The notes under the pieces: model-generated
Told to the model about the DNA's origin: nothing
Seen by the model: only the letters and a program-made list of their open reading frames with translations
Databases searched by the model: none
Position numbers and translations under genes: made by a program
Assembly: GCF_900452395.1 (NCBI RefSeq)
Contig: NZ_UGNV01000001.1
Span: forward strand, 1,637,501-1,701,500
Direction: 5' to 3'
DNA length: 64,000 nt
From: Legionella beliardensis
GTDB taxonomy: Bacteria; Pseudomonadota; Gammaproteobacteria; Legionellales; Legionellaceae
Part shown: in pieces, positions 46,628-55,608 of the stretch
Layout: each line of letters begins with the position of its first letter
Numbering within the stretch: the stretch's first letter is position 1

Positions 46628-47183
46628 CTTTTTTCTCTTCAGGAGCCCACAGGCCATATATACCTGGCGATTTTATAATTGTTTTTTCCATTACATAATC
46701 GAAGTACCCAGGCGCATGAACCTCATCATAAGGGACTTTTTTCATTACTTGAAACCCTTGCTTTTTATAGAAGTTAACTGCCTTTTCATTATCAACATCG
46801 ACCTCTAATTCTAGCCCAGAAATATTTTTCTCTTTTAAATACGAGTAGCATTGCTGTAATAAAATTGTCCCTAATCCTTTCCCTTGCTCTTCTTGTATTA
46901 GATAAATTTGATCTAAAAAAGCTGGTTTCTTATTCTCCTTAGGTAAAATGATATGTGCATAACCAACCATATTATTTTGTGAATTAGTAACAACCCATAA
47001 TCTACGATTTATATCTTTAAGATAAGATTGAACCTTTTCTATTGAAAATCGGTCAGCAATTTCATGTGCAATAGCTTCTTCTCCCTGTTTAGCGATGTAG
47101 CTTGGGTAAGTTTCTCGCCAAGTTTTAATGATCAACGCGTGCAATTCTTTGCAATCTTTCTCTTCTGCTACACGAATTTCCAT
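46587..47183 (-). CDS. GNAT-family N-acetyltransferase
   Basis: The 198-residue protein has the GNAT acetyl-CoA loop in EEQGKGLGTILLQQC (about residues 97-111; RxxGxG/A-like QGKGLG) and the C-terminal NEKAVNFYKKQGF motif. Substrate is unknown. About 35 residues at the C-terminus (after YVMEKTI) extend past the usual domain and include a lysine/glutamate stretch; the last 14 codons lie in a terminator hairpin, so the tail may have come with that element. Confidence 0.85.
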   Translation of the reverse strand: MEIRVAEEKDCKELHALIIKTWRETYPSYIAKQGEEAIAHEIADRFSIEKVQSYLKDINRRLWVVTNSQNNMVGYAHIILPKENKKPAFLDQIYLIQEEQGKGLGTILLQQCYSYLKEKNISGLELEVDVDNEKAVNFYKKQGFQVMKKVPYDEVHAPGYFDYVMEKTIIKSPGIYGLWAPEEKKEKEQIEYNSYSIA

Positions 47184-47712
47184 GGATTTAATAGCTCCTG
47201 ATTTACATTTAACTAGGTAACACGTCCTTAAATAGCATGCGATAAGTTTTTAATCGCTTACCTTAAAGTCAAAATTCTTGATTATCTACATCTTCGTTTG
47301 TAATTTCTCCGTTAATTGATAAAGAAGAAATAGCTAGTGCTGGTGGTTTAAAGAAAGCAGCATTTTTAGCGATATTGCTTTTATGAGCTACGTCATAAAA
47401 CACTTTTAATTCTTGTTTTAAATTAGGAAAATCCTTAGTTGTTCATCCTAAGGATAAACCTAAAAATATTTCATGTAAATTTAATAAATTGTTTATCTAT
47501 AAAAAAAGAAAAGTCACGGAAGCTATTGGGCATTATTAGATTTATCGAACAAAAAAAAAAAATTATAATGACTGATAGCTAGCTGGTAAATAAAATCTGA
47601 AGCTAATATTAAAGCTAGCTTTACAGCCATTATTTATTTTATTTGCAAGTGAACGTCAATCTTGAAATAGTCAAAAATAAATTAACGCCCTCAACCGCTG
47701 CGAAAAAGTCAT
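47184..47712. other. Gap with a gene remnant and an A12 run
   Basis: This 529-base gap contains a broken minus-strand reading frame at 47269-47496 and a run of 12 A at 47551-47562. The rest is AT-rich with no gene seen. The A12 run is not inside a gene, so phase variation is not indicated. Confidence 0.5.
47269..47496 (-). pseudogene. Probable 3' remnant of a degraded gene
   Basis: On the minus strand a frame runs from 47496 with an internal TGA at 47443-47445 and ends with TGA at 47269-47271. Downstream of the internal stop, 57 codons read smoothly, beginning TTKDFPNLKQELKVFYD and ending INGEITNEDVDNQEF. A plausible protein-like continuation (LHEIFLGLSLG) lies just before the internal stop. 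There is no proper start, so this looks like the C-terminal end of a decayed gene of unknown family. The acidic end recalls effector C-termini. Confidence 0.3.
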
Positions 47713-48738
47713 TTACATGATGTTACAATTGATGCCATTTACCAATTCATTTTCACCTTCAAAGCCTTCCTCTACAATAAGATTGGGGTTATTTTGAATA
47801 GTATTACTAATAAATTCAATGACATTATCTATCTCTGAAATTATTCCCATGTGCGGTAAAGGGAATTGATCTGCTCCAAAATAATCGATTAATTTCTGCC
47901 CTAATACCTCTAACTCATCATTTGTGTCCCAACTGATGTCCCATATTATTCTGAAATATTTTTGATAGGAGCTTTCTTTAATTGTATTTAATAAACTTAA
48001 TAGTTGGTTCGCTGTGGTAATTTTTTCATGACTTTTAATAGAAGCAACAAAATGATTATTCAGAGCATTTGAATGAAGTTCTTTTTTTACTTGCTTTTCA
48101 TTTTGAAATATCGTTAAAAATAAACTAAATTTATGGCCTTGTGCCTGCGCTATTATGCCAATTGGTGTATCTATATCAAAATAAATATAAAAACCCAGTA
48201 AGTCATTGTGGCTACCATACATTCCTCCGATACGCAGGAGCACAGGGCAAATAGGCTGTTTGGCTAATTCTTCAAAATTACAAGTTAGCTCTTGTGGCGT
48301 ATAGGCGTTTGCTAAGGCAAGCTTTAAAAATCTGGTCGACAGATCATTAAAATGCTTACCAGCTAAATGATTTGGCAGATATTTTTGCGCATAAAGTATA
48401 ATTTTCAACAAATGTACTCTTAATAATGCTACTCCTTCTATTAAGTCTTGAACTTCATCATATGATTGCTCATCTGATCCAAGATCGGCACCATCATTGA
48501 AAATAAAGTTGTAAAAAAAATCCCCTTGATACTCTAATTGGCCATGGTGAGAAAATCTATCGTTTAAAAGTTCTAATTGGCAGAGCCTATCATTCAAGAT
48601 ATTTAATTGACGTGAGAATTTTTCAGAGTGAGACGCTTTAAAAAAGAGCGCATTGACATTAGAAAATGAATTTAATGTTTTTTTATCTAAAAATGTTTGC
48701 AGATTTTTTATGCTATAGATGGGCAAATCATTTATCAT
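47713..48738 (-). CDS. Protein with F-box-like N-terminus; candidate effector
   Basis: The 341-residue protein begins INDLPIYSIKNLQTFLDK, KKTLNSFSNVNALFFKA, which follows the F-box pattern LPx6Ix3Lx(4)Lx(5)Vx(2)xF/W at residues 5-34. No other domain is recognised, and the middle is Leu- and Phe-rich. The C-terminal 20 residues are acidic (VEEGFEGENELVNG), an E-block-like feature of Dot/Icm substrates. AAAGGGG precedes the ATG. F-box proteins are typical of Legionella, where they recruit host SCF ubiquitin ligase. The F-box call rests on a short degenerate motif and is uncertain. Confidence 0.55.
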   Translation of the reverse strand: MINDLPIYSIKNLQTFLDKKTLNSFSNVNALFFKASHSEKFSRQLNILNDRLCQLELLNDRFSHHGQLEYQGDFFYNFIFNDGADLGSDEQSYDEVQDLIEGVALLRVHLLKIILYAQKYLPNHLAGKHFNDLSTRFLKLALANAYTPQELTCNFEELAKQPICPVLLRIGGMYGSHNDLLGFYIYFDIDTPIGIIAQAQGHKFSLFLTIFQNEKQVKKELHSNALNNHFVASIKSHEKITTANQLLSLLNTIKESSYQKYFRIIWDISWDTNDELEVLGQKLIDYFGADQFPLPHMGIISEIDNVIEFISNTIQNNPNLIVEEGFEGENELVNGINCNIM

Positions 48739-48800
48739 AAAAAACCCCTTTAAAACAAAGAAAATTTTAAAATTATCTTATAAACTTTTTTGCAACACAA

Positions 48801-50144
48801 TCACCTGTGTACACGTCCTGGATGAGACTCTTTTAAAACAAAAGCAGCAATGATCAAGCTTATTAAGAAGCAACAAGGCATAACCAGTAAGGCTTTATTG
48901 TAACTAGCAACTGTATAGATATGTACACCATTAATTGCTTGCCAATCATTGCTATGGTGCAAAAATACGCCAACTAGCGGTTGAAATACAGCACCACCTA
49001 TAAGCACCGATAAATTATTAAAACCTGAGGCTGTGCCAACTAATTCGGCTGGATTATTGTCTTTTACAACAGCAAAACTAACCGTCTGGCCGCCTGCGCC
49101 TAAACCTAAGATAAAGAGAATTAAGTACATCCAACCTAAAGTAACACCAGGAATATATAATAAGAATATTGTTGCAGCTAGGCCTAACACAGCACTAGTA
49201 ATTAACGAAAAGCGGCGACTGTACACCCTGTCACTTAACCAACCCAGAAGCGGGCTGCCAACACCAATCCCCAACCAAATCATACTGCATAATCCTGAAG
49301 CAGCAATCACACTGATTTGAAATTTTTGCTGTAAATAAGGAACACCCCATAATGCTGCAAAAACTGCAATTGGCGTCCATATAGCGCAAGAATAAATACC
49401 AATAACCCAAGTATATGCTCGGCCACAAACTGCAATAAGCCGCCGCCACTCATCGCGAATATGACGCTTTGCCACAAATTGAGTGGGTTGATGTGGGTAA
49501 TCCCGAATAACCAGCCAAATTAGTAAAGCGAGTAAAAGGCCAATTAACGCTAAAATAAAGCTAGCTTCTCGCCAACCTACTGCTTCAATTAAAGCAGCAA
49601 GAGGCATTTCACCAAACATCGCACCTACTGAGCTCATCAATTGAGCAATTCCTGCTAGTAGCGCAAATTGCTGAGGCGGAAACCAACGCGATACTAAAAC
49701 TAATACACCAATAAACGAGAAAGCCGACCCTATACCTATTAAAAAACGCCCTAAGGCTGCAGTAAATAAGCTATCGGTAGAGGCAAAGAAAAATGAGCCT
49801 ACAGCGCATAATATAAGCGCAAAGGTCATTAATTTTCTTGGGCCATAGCGATCAAACAATAAACCGGCAGGTAATTGCATGGGCGCATAGGCATAAAAAT
49901 AAAAAGCAGAAACTATACCAAAACCCGCAGCCCCCACGCTAAATGTTTGCATCATTGAATCTGCCATAACACTTGGTGCTACTTGCAGAACAAATTCATA
50001 CAAATAAAAGGTCGCTGATAATAAAAAGATTATGTAGGCATCCAATTTATAGCTATGCCTAATTTTTATGTCCTGTGCTTGCAAAATATTTTCTTTGTTT
50101 AAATTAAAACGCACATTACACCGCAAGCGAATTTCGTTTGTCAA
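48801..50144 (-). CDS. MFS transporter
   Basis: The 447-residue protein has twelve hydrophobic segments and the MFS loop motif LLFDRYGPRKLM between helices 2 and 3, with a second copy GWLSDRVYSRRF near residue 300. The substrate is unknown; the family look is of a general anion/sugar-acid symporter. The start is uncertain: the frame opens with TTG at 50144, which overlaps anmK by 29 bases, and GTG 50114 is an alternative. The first 30 residues are not hydrophobic. Confidence 0.85.
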   Translation of the reverse strand: MTNEIRLRCNVRFNLNKENILQAQDIKIRHSYKLDAYIIFLLSATFYLYEFVLQVAPSVMADSMMQTFSVGAAGFGIVSAFYFYAYAPMQLPAGLLFDRYGPRKLMTFALILCAVGSFFFASTDSLFTAALGRFLIGIGSAFSFIGVLVLVSRWFPPQQFALLAGIAQLMSSVGAMFGEMPLAALIEAVGWREASFILALIGLLLALLIWLVIRDYPHQPTQFVAKRHIRDEWRRLIAVCGRAYTWVIGIYSCAIWTPIAVFAALWGVPYLQQKFQISVIAASGLCSMIWLGIGVGSPLLGWLSDRVYSRRFSLITSAVLGLAATIFLLYIPGVTLGWMYLILFILGLGAGGQTVSFAVVKDNNPAELVGTASGFNNLSVLIGGAVFQPLVGVFLHHSNDWQAINGVHIYTVASYNKALLVMPCCFLISLIIAAFVLKESHPGRVHR

Positions 50145-51234
50145 TCCCCGCTGGATAGATTACACCTAATATTGCAGGATAATTTGCACCAGTAATTGCT
50201 TTTAAGTCTAAGGGAACTTGATTTAGTGTTTTATCAGCAAGCCAAGCCATCATTAATGCTTCAATAAAATCGGGATTACAATTAACCGCTTGTGTAGATA
50301 AAACAGGTACTTGCGGCAATAATTGGGCAAGCTCTTTTAATAGTAACTGATTATGAGCACCACCCCCACAAACAAATAAGTGTTTAGGTTTTGCCGACTT
50401 AGTATTAATACTAGTTGCAATAGATACCGCTGTTAGCTGCAATAACGTTGCCTGTATATCAACAGGTTTATACTCAGAGTGACAGTACTTGCTTAGCCAT
50501 TCTAAGGAAAAATATTCTCTACCAATACTTTTAGGTGATGTGCGTAAAAGATAGGGATCTTGTAATAAATCATTTAATAAAGGCTCAATGACATTACCTT
50601 GTGATGCCCAATTACCATTTTGGTCATAATCCTGTTTTAAATGCTGATAGATCCAGGCATCCATTAAACAGTTCCCAGGACCTACATCAAAACCACAAAC
50701 GTTAAATTCATCTTTAAGATAAGTTAAATTTGCTATACCACCAATATTTACAACAGCTAAAGGATAACCAAAATCCTTAAAAATAGCCTGGTGATAAACA
50801 GGTGCAAAAGGAGCACCTTGTCCCCCTACTACTAAATCCCGCGTTCTAAAATCAGCGACAACTGTAATTCCTGTCATTTCGGCAATAGTATGGGCACAGC
50901 CTAATTGCACCGTATATGGAATATCAGTCATGGTATTATGACAAAGTGTTTGCCCATGGCTGCCAATGGCAATAATATTTTGTGCAGAGTGATTACTTTT
51001 TTCTAATAGCAACAGTACAGCGTTAGCAAACTCTCTTCCTAATAAGGTATGTAGTTGACTAAAATAGCCTAGGTCATGGGGCTGCATAGCAATTGACTCC
51101 CTAAGTCTTGCTTTAACATCTAAACTGTAGGGACAGGTCATGCCATAAAGAAATTCATTTTTAGTAAGATCAACGAGTGCAACGTCAATACCATCCATAC
51201 TGGTTCCTGACATGATCCCAATATATAGCTCCAT
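50116..51234 (-). CDS. anmK: Anhydro-N-acetylmuramic acid kinase AnmK
   Basis: The 372-residue enzyme phosphorylates 1,6-anhydro-MurNAc in cell-wall recycling. It has the N-terminal IGIMSGTSMDGIDVAL, the NIGGIANLTYL segment, GFDVGPGNCLMDAW and a VCGGGAHN segment typical of the family. ATG 51234 gives the standard N-terminus; eight more codons upstream are open but atypical. GGAG lies 11 bases upstream. Confidence 0.95.
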   Translation of the reverse strand: MELYIGIMSGTSMDGIDVALVDLTKNEFLYGMTCPYSLDVKARLRESIAMQPHDLGYFSQLHTLLGREFANAVLLLLEKSNHSAQNIIAIGSHGQTLCHNTMTDIPYTVQLGCAHTIAEMTGITVVADFRTRDLVVGGQGAPFAPVYHQAIFKDFGYPLAVVNIGGIANLTYLKDEFNVCGFDVGPGNCLMDAWIYQHLKQDYDQNGNWASQGNVIEPLLNDLLQDPYLLRTSPKSIGREYFSLEWLSKYCHSEYKPVDIQATLLQLTAVSIATSINTKSAKPKHLFVCGGGAHNQLLLKELAQLLPQVPVLSTQAVNCNPDFIEALMMAWLADKTLNQVPLDLKAITGANYPAILGVIYPAGIDKRNSLAV

Positions 51235-51277
51235 TCTAACCCGTACTCCTACATACAAAGCCTCAAAAGAAGTTTTT

Positions 51278-52906
51278 TCAAGTTAATTTAAGTAAAAGTG
51301 TCTGCAAAACAGCAGCTAAGCATTGCTCAGGGTTGTCTTCACCATTTTTACTTCGCCAAGCCACATGACCATCCGGCCTAACTAAGACCGCACCTGTCTT
51401 ATCAATTTGGTATACATCTAACCAACGCCCCTCTGGATCATGTAGATCGCCACCTACTTTTCCTATACGATAACTTATTAATGGTAAATTTTTATACTTT
51501 AAAGCGGCTTTTTGCCATACATCTGTCTGATCTGAACTTAGCAATACAAATTTATTATCAAATAAATCAAGCGTTGACAGCCGTTGGTTATCTTTTTCTA
51601 GCACATAATAAGGAGCTCTACATCCAGGATAAGTTGATGGGCTATAGGTATAGACATCTTGAGCAGCTTGCGGCACTGCTTCAGCAATAACAGTACCCTC
51701 CTCATAACAAAAACCTAAATCTAGGCTAACCTGGTTAAGGTGCTCATGCTGTTCTTCAATTGCAGTCATCATTTCTTTAACATTGCCTGCATACATAGCT
51801 GTGAAAATCTTATTAAACCGCATAGCATTTTTAGCACTCCATTCTATGTTTTTACCAGCTATGGGTGCCCGCTCCTGAAAGTAAGTTTCTAATAACGCTT
51901 CATCAGCATAGCCTTTAATAACAGCTGCTAATTTCCAAGCAAGATTATGAGCATCTTGAATACCAGTATTCATGCCCAATCCACCTGTTGGTGGCAACCT
52001 ATGAGCAGCATCACCTGCTAGAAAAATTCGCCCTTCATGGAATTGCTCTGCCACGAGTGCTGCCATTGTCCAAAATGCTTTATTAATTAGCTTAATATCA
52101 ATTGTGTCATCTTGAAGGACAGTTTTAATTAACTGTATACAAAATTCATCTGTAAAGCTTTCTTTTGTCAAACCAGACTGAAGATCATAACGTGTACCTA
52201 TCAACCACTTTTGTAACCCATCTTTTGCTAACAGGAAAGTGCCTCTAACATCCTCACGAGTAAAGATATAACCAACGCTAGGTCTGTCTTGAACATATTT
52301 TTCTAAATTCATTTCACAGTAAATATTACAAAACTCGCCTAAGTTATCTTGACCTTGCATAGGAATATTTAATAATTTACGAGTTGGACTAGAGGCTCCA
52401 TCAGCCGCGACCAAATACTCTGAGGTTAATTGGTACCTTTTACCGGTTAATTTGTCTTCTACTGTTGTTACTACTTTATCCTTAGTTTGTTCTATATTAA
52501 GCATTGCAACATTAAAGTAATAACAAATTTCAGGATACGTTTTTACTTTATTTAAAAGTTCTTGCTCGACCCAATCTTGCGAAATTAGAGCGCCTGTTAC
52601 TGGGCTATTTAAATTTGGCTTAGCTTCAGCGTTAACACGTTTTATTTCTTTTCCTTGTAACGATTCAAGCCAAATAAAGCGATGCGCCTCTTTAGGCAAT
52701 TGTTGCTTTCGCAAAGCTGCATCAATTCCCCATAATCTAAAAATTTCCATGCTTCTTGTATTAACACCACGGGCCTTAGGATGATTAGTTGTGCTAGCGT
52801 GCCGCTCAATAAGAATACTTTTAATCCCATGACGAGCCAAACCAATCGCTGTGCTTAAGCCTACAGGGCCTGCGCCAATAATGACTACTTGAGCATTCGT
52901 TTCCAT
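51278..52906 (-). CDS. FAD-dependent aromatic-ring-type monooxygenase
   Basis: The 542-residue protein has the FAD-binding VVIIGAGPVGLSTA at 7-20, the DG motif in LVAADGASSPTRKLL and the GD motif GRIFLAGDAAHRLPP near 295. It is a class A flavoprotein monooxygenase like PHBH and phenol or polyketide hydroxylases; a C-terminal thioredoxin-like domain (about 400-540) is expected. Substrate is unknown. It stands alone between anmK and tatD, so context does not help. Confidence 0.88.
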   Translation of the reverse strand: METNAQVVIIGAGPVGLSTAIGLARHGIKSILIERHASTTNHPKARGVNTRSMEIFRLWGIDAALRKQQLPKEAHRFIWLESLQGKEIKRVNAEAKPNLNSPVTGALISQDWVEQELLNKVKTYPEICYYFNVAMLNIEQTKDKVVTTVEDKLTGKRYQLTSEYLVAADGASSPTRKLLNIPMQGQDNLGEFCNIYCEMNLEKYVQDRPSVGYIFTREDVRGTFLLAKDGLQKWLIGTRYDLQSGLTKESFTDEFCIQLIKTVLQDDTIDIKLINKAFWTMAALVAEQFHEGRIFLAGDAAHRLPPTGGLGMNTGIQDAHNLAWKLAAVIKGYADEALLETYFQERAPIAGKNIEWSAKNAMRFNKIFTAMYAGNVKEMMTAIEEQHEHLNQVSLDLGFCYEEGTVIAEAVPQAAQDVYTYSPSTYPGCRAPYYVLEKDNQRLSTLDLFDNKFVLLSSDQTDVWQKAALKYKNLPLISYRIGKVGGDLHDPEGRWLDVYQIDKTGAVLVRPDGHVAWRSKNGEDNPEQCLAAVLQTLLLKLT

Positions 52907-52926
52907 AAAACCTCTCTTAATTTGCT

Positions 52927-53709
52927 TTAGGCTAGCTTAAAGCAGCGCTTAAAATTTTCAGTGGTTTGCTTGGCAACCTGCTCATAAGTTTCTTGCCTAA
53001 GCTCACTTATTGCAGCTGCTACATATTTAACCAAGGCCGGATGATTTTGCTTACCGCGATAAGGGACAGGCGCTAAATAAGGTGAGTCTGTTTCGATTAA
53101 TAAGCGTTCTAGCGGAATAGATTTAGCTACTTCATGCAGTGAAGTTGCGTTTTTAAATGTTACAATACCTGATAAAGAAATATAAAAATTCATCTCAATG
53201 GCGCGCTCTGCAATGCTTAAATCTTCAGCAAAACAATGCATAACACCGCCAATTTGACTGGCATTTTCATCTGCTAAGACTCGCAATGTATCTTCAGCGG
53301 CTTGGCGGGTATGAATAATTAATGGCTTTTGACAAGCAATGGCAGCACGAATATGCTCTCTAAAACGCGCTCTCTGGTGCTCTTGAGCATCGGGCTCATG
53401 CGTCCTATAGTAATCAAGTCCCGTTTCACCAATAGCAATACAGGCTGGATGCTCGGTTGCTAATTTTATAAGCATGGCAGCGTTAGGTTCTTGATCTATT
53501 AAATTATTAGGATGCAGGCCAACTGATATTTTAATCTGTTGGTAATCATCTGCTATTTTACATAGCGTAGGATAGTCAGCTAAATCTACGCAAACACATA
53601 AAAGCGAGTTCACCTCATTAAGCGTAGCCGCATTAATGACATTGCTTAATTGATTGTCAAATTCCGTTAAGTCAATCAAATTTAAGTGGCAGTGTGAATC
53701 AGTTAGCAT
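52927..53709 (-). CDS. ycfH: TatD-family metal-dependent hydrolase (YcfH)
   Basis: The 260-residue TIM-barrel hydrolase has the metal ligands SHCHLN, GETGLDYYR, IIHTRQA and LIETDSPYLAP. TatD-family proteins are nucleases or hydrolases of broad role. The gene lies at the end of the mltG-tmk-holB-pilZ-tatD group, the conserved order in gammaproteobacteria. Confidence 0.92.
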   Translation of the reverse strand: MLTDSHCHLNLIDLTEFDNQLSNVINAATLNEVNSLLCVCVDLADYPTLCKIADDYQQIKISVGLHPNNLIDQEPNAAMLIKLATEHPACIAIGETGLDYYRTHEPDAQEHQRARFREHIRAAIACQKPLIIHTRQAAEDTLRVLADENASQIGGVMHCFAEDLSIAERAIEMNFYISLSGIVTFKNATSLHEVAKSIPLERLLIETDSPYLAPVPYRGKQNHPALVKYVAAAISELRQETYEQVAKQTTENFKRCFKLA

Positions 53710-53712
53710 ACA

Positions 53713-54048
53713 TTACATCGTATCAGTCATTTGTGATGATTTTAGCATAGCGGCTAAATAAGTTTCTATTTTATTTTTTAAAGCTCTAGCATCATCACCT
53801 ATGAGTTGAAATCCTAAACCGGCAGGCTTATTACCCTGGGAGCCTCTAGGCGTTATCCAAGCTACTTTAGCAGAAATAACATACGGATTTACTTCAGAAA
53901 GTAATTTTACTGACAAGTTAACTGTGCTGCCTAAAGGCAGTGTTAAATTTGTCCGTACAAACAAACCACCGCCACTTATAAAGGGCATGTAACCCATATA
54001 AAGTGCGGACTCTGTTGGATAACTACAATCTACAATAGGCACATCCAT
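53713..54048 (-). CDS. pilZ: PilZ domain protein (type IV pilus assembly PilZ)
   Basis: The 111-residue protein lies between holB and tatD, where pilZ is found in Pseudomonas and related bacteria. It has the FISGGGLFVRT segment but lacks the RxxxR and DxSxxG signature for c-di-GMP, like the founding PilZ, which does not bind the nucleotide. It acts with PilB/FimX in pilus assembly. Its ATG overlaps the holB stop by one base. Confidence 0.85.
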   Translation of the reverse strand: MDVPIVDCSYPTESALYMGYMPFISGGGLFVRTNLTLPLGSTVNLSVKLLSEVNPYVISAKVAWITPRGSQGNKPAGLGFQLIGDDARALKNKIETYLAAMLKSSQMTDTM

Positions 54049-54989
54049 TATTTAAACTCCCTGGTCTCGTAGAAGCTAAGCAGCAAGTCTTCTAAAGCAA
54101 GTAGTTGATTTACGTTTATACTATAGCTTAAATTCTTAATGATCTGATTTAATTTATCGAGTAAAAAAAATAAATTAATAGGTTTAAAATACTTAGTTAA
54201 TTCTTCTAACATAGAGAATAACACTGATTGCGGGTAATTTTTATGAAAATAATTATGAATCATCTGCGCTGTAACTAAGTACATAAACCGGGCCAAATCC
54301 ATTAATTCATAAATTGACCATTTCTCAGCAATAGCGATAATTGATATTTTTTCTTTTTGAATAGCTAGCAAATCATTTATTAAAGATTCACTTTGCTCAG
54401 ACAATTTACCCAAAGAGCTTTCAGCGTCACCTAGGCTACTTTCTACTAAATAATTGCCATTGTAATGATTAAAATTAGAAAAAAACCAATACTGACAACG
54501 GCTAAAAATTGTTGCGGGAATTGTATTGATGGACTCAGCACCTAAAATAAAATAACTATTTTGCGGCGGCTCTTCTAGTATTTTTAACAGGGAATTTGCC
54601 GCTGAATGATTCATTTTTTCAGCATTTTTAATAAAAACAATCTTATTTTCGGCGATTTGCGGTGAGGTATATAAATAATTTTGTAACTCTCTAACCTGTT
54701 CAACTTTAATAACCCCGCCTACTTTATCAGGCTCAATAAGGTGTAAATCCGGATGCTCACCTTGTATAGCTAAATTACATGATTTACAGGTTGTGCATGG
54801 CGCTGTAACTTGCTTACATAACATGGTAGCTATCATATGATTAACTAATGGCTTTAGATAAGCTAATGATGCGCCACTTAATAAAAGCGCATGGGTTAAA
54901 CGCTGATTATCATAGGCACGCTTAAACTGCTGCCAAAAACCATGGTATTCTGGTTTAAGATCAGTTAAATCAACCTTATGCATGCTCAT
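54048..54989 (-). CDS. holB: DNA polymerase III subunit delta'
   Basis: The 313-residue clamp-loader subunit has a zinc module C..CTTCKSC near residues 57-70, the ASGS-like LLSGASLAYL in place of an active Walker A, and LLKILEEPPQNS near 134-145. It loads the sliding clamp with the gamma/tau and delta subunits. It overlaps tmk by 14 bases. Confidence 0.92.
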   Translation of the reverse strand: MSMHKVDLTDLKPEYHGFWQQFKRAYDNQRLTHALLLSGASLAYLKPLVNHMIATMLCKQVTAPCTTCKSCNLAIQGEHPDLHLIEPDKVGGVIKVEQVRELQNYLYTSPQIAENKIVFIKNAEKMNHSAANSLLKILEEPPQNSYFILGAESINTIPATIFSRCQYWFFSNFNHYNGNYLVESSLGDAESSLGKLSEQSESLINDLLAIQKEKISIIAIAEKWSIYELMDLARFMYLVTAQMIHNYFHKNYPQSVLFSMLEELTKYFKPINLFFLLDKLNQIIKNLSYSINVNQLLALEDLLLSFYETREFK

Positions 54990-55608
54990 TCAAAAAAGCC
55001 TCTAAGTGTAAGCAGATAGCCTGCTGTACTTGGTCTAAGGGTAGGCTTGCATCGATAAGTTTCGCTCCAGTAGTATTATTTAATTTATTATGATAAGCAT
55101 CATAAACCCGATTAAAAAAAGCCAATGACTCTTGCTCAATGCGATCGAGTTTACCGCGATTATCAGCACGTTTAAGACCTAATTCCGGCGAAATATCTAA
55201 GAAAATTGTTAAATCGGGTTTTAATCCTGAAAGACAAAAAGCTGACAAGGTATCTAGAATGGTTTGGTTAATACCTCGGCCACCCCCCTGGTAAGCATAA
55301 GTTGATAGTTCAAAACGATCTGCTATGACCCAGTCCCCTCTAGCCAAAGCTGGCCGAATTACTTGCTCAAGTAATTGTACACGAGCAGCATATAGCATTA
55401 ATAATTCACTACGTTCATCCAGAGGTTCATTAGGAATGGTTTCTTTAATTAACGCCCTAAGCTTTTCGGCAATATAAGTGCCACCTGGCTCGCGAGTAAT
55501 GATGACATTATTAACTTTATCGTGAAGATAGTGCTTAATTGTTTCAATAGCAGTTGTTTTACCAGCGCCTTCAAGGCCTTCAACTACAATAAATCGCCCT
55601 GGCGTCAT
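54976..55608 (-). CDS. tmk: Thymidylate kinase
   Basis: The 210-residue kinase has the P-loop VEGLEGAGKTT at 9-19, the TREPGGT segment and DRFELSTYAYQGGGRG. It phosphorylates dTMP. It overlaps mltG by four bases and holB by 14 on the same strand. Confidence 0.96.
   Translation of the reverse strand: MTPGRFIVVEGLEGAGKTTAIETIKHYLHDKVNNVIITREPGGTYIAEKLRALIKETIPNEPLDERSELLMLYAARVQLLEQVIRPALARGDWVIADRFELSTYAYQGGGRGINQTILDTLSAFCLSGLKPDLTIFLDISPELGLKRADNRGKLDRIEQESLAFFNRVYDAYHNKLNNTTGAKLIDASLPLDQVQQAICLHLEAFLNEHA

Noticed and set aside
46539-46808. Plus-strand open frame of about 89 codons over the GNAT gene end
   Set aside because: It is antisense to the GNAT gene and covers the terminator. Its hydrophobic, Phe-rich translation is a typical shadow of a coding strand.
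47551-47562. A12 run as a phase-variation tract
   Set aside because: It lies in an intergenic gap downstream of the F-box-like gene and not in or directly before a coding start.
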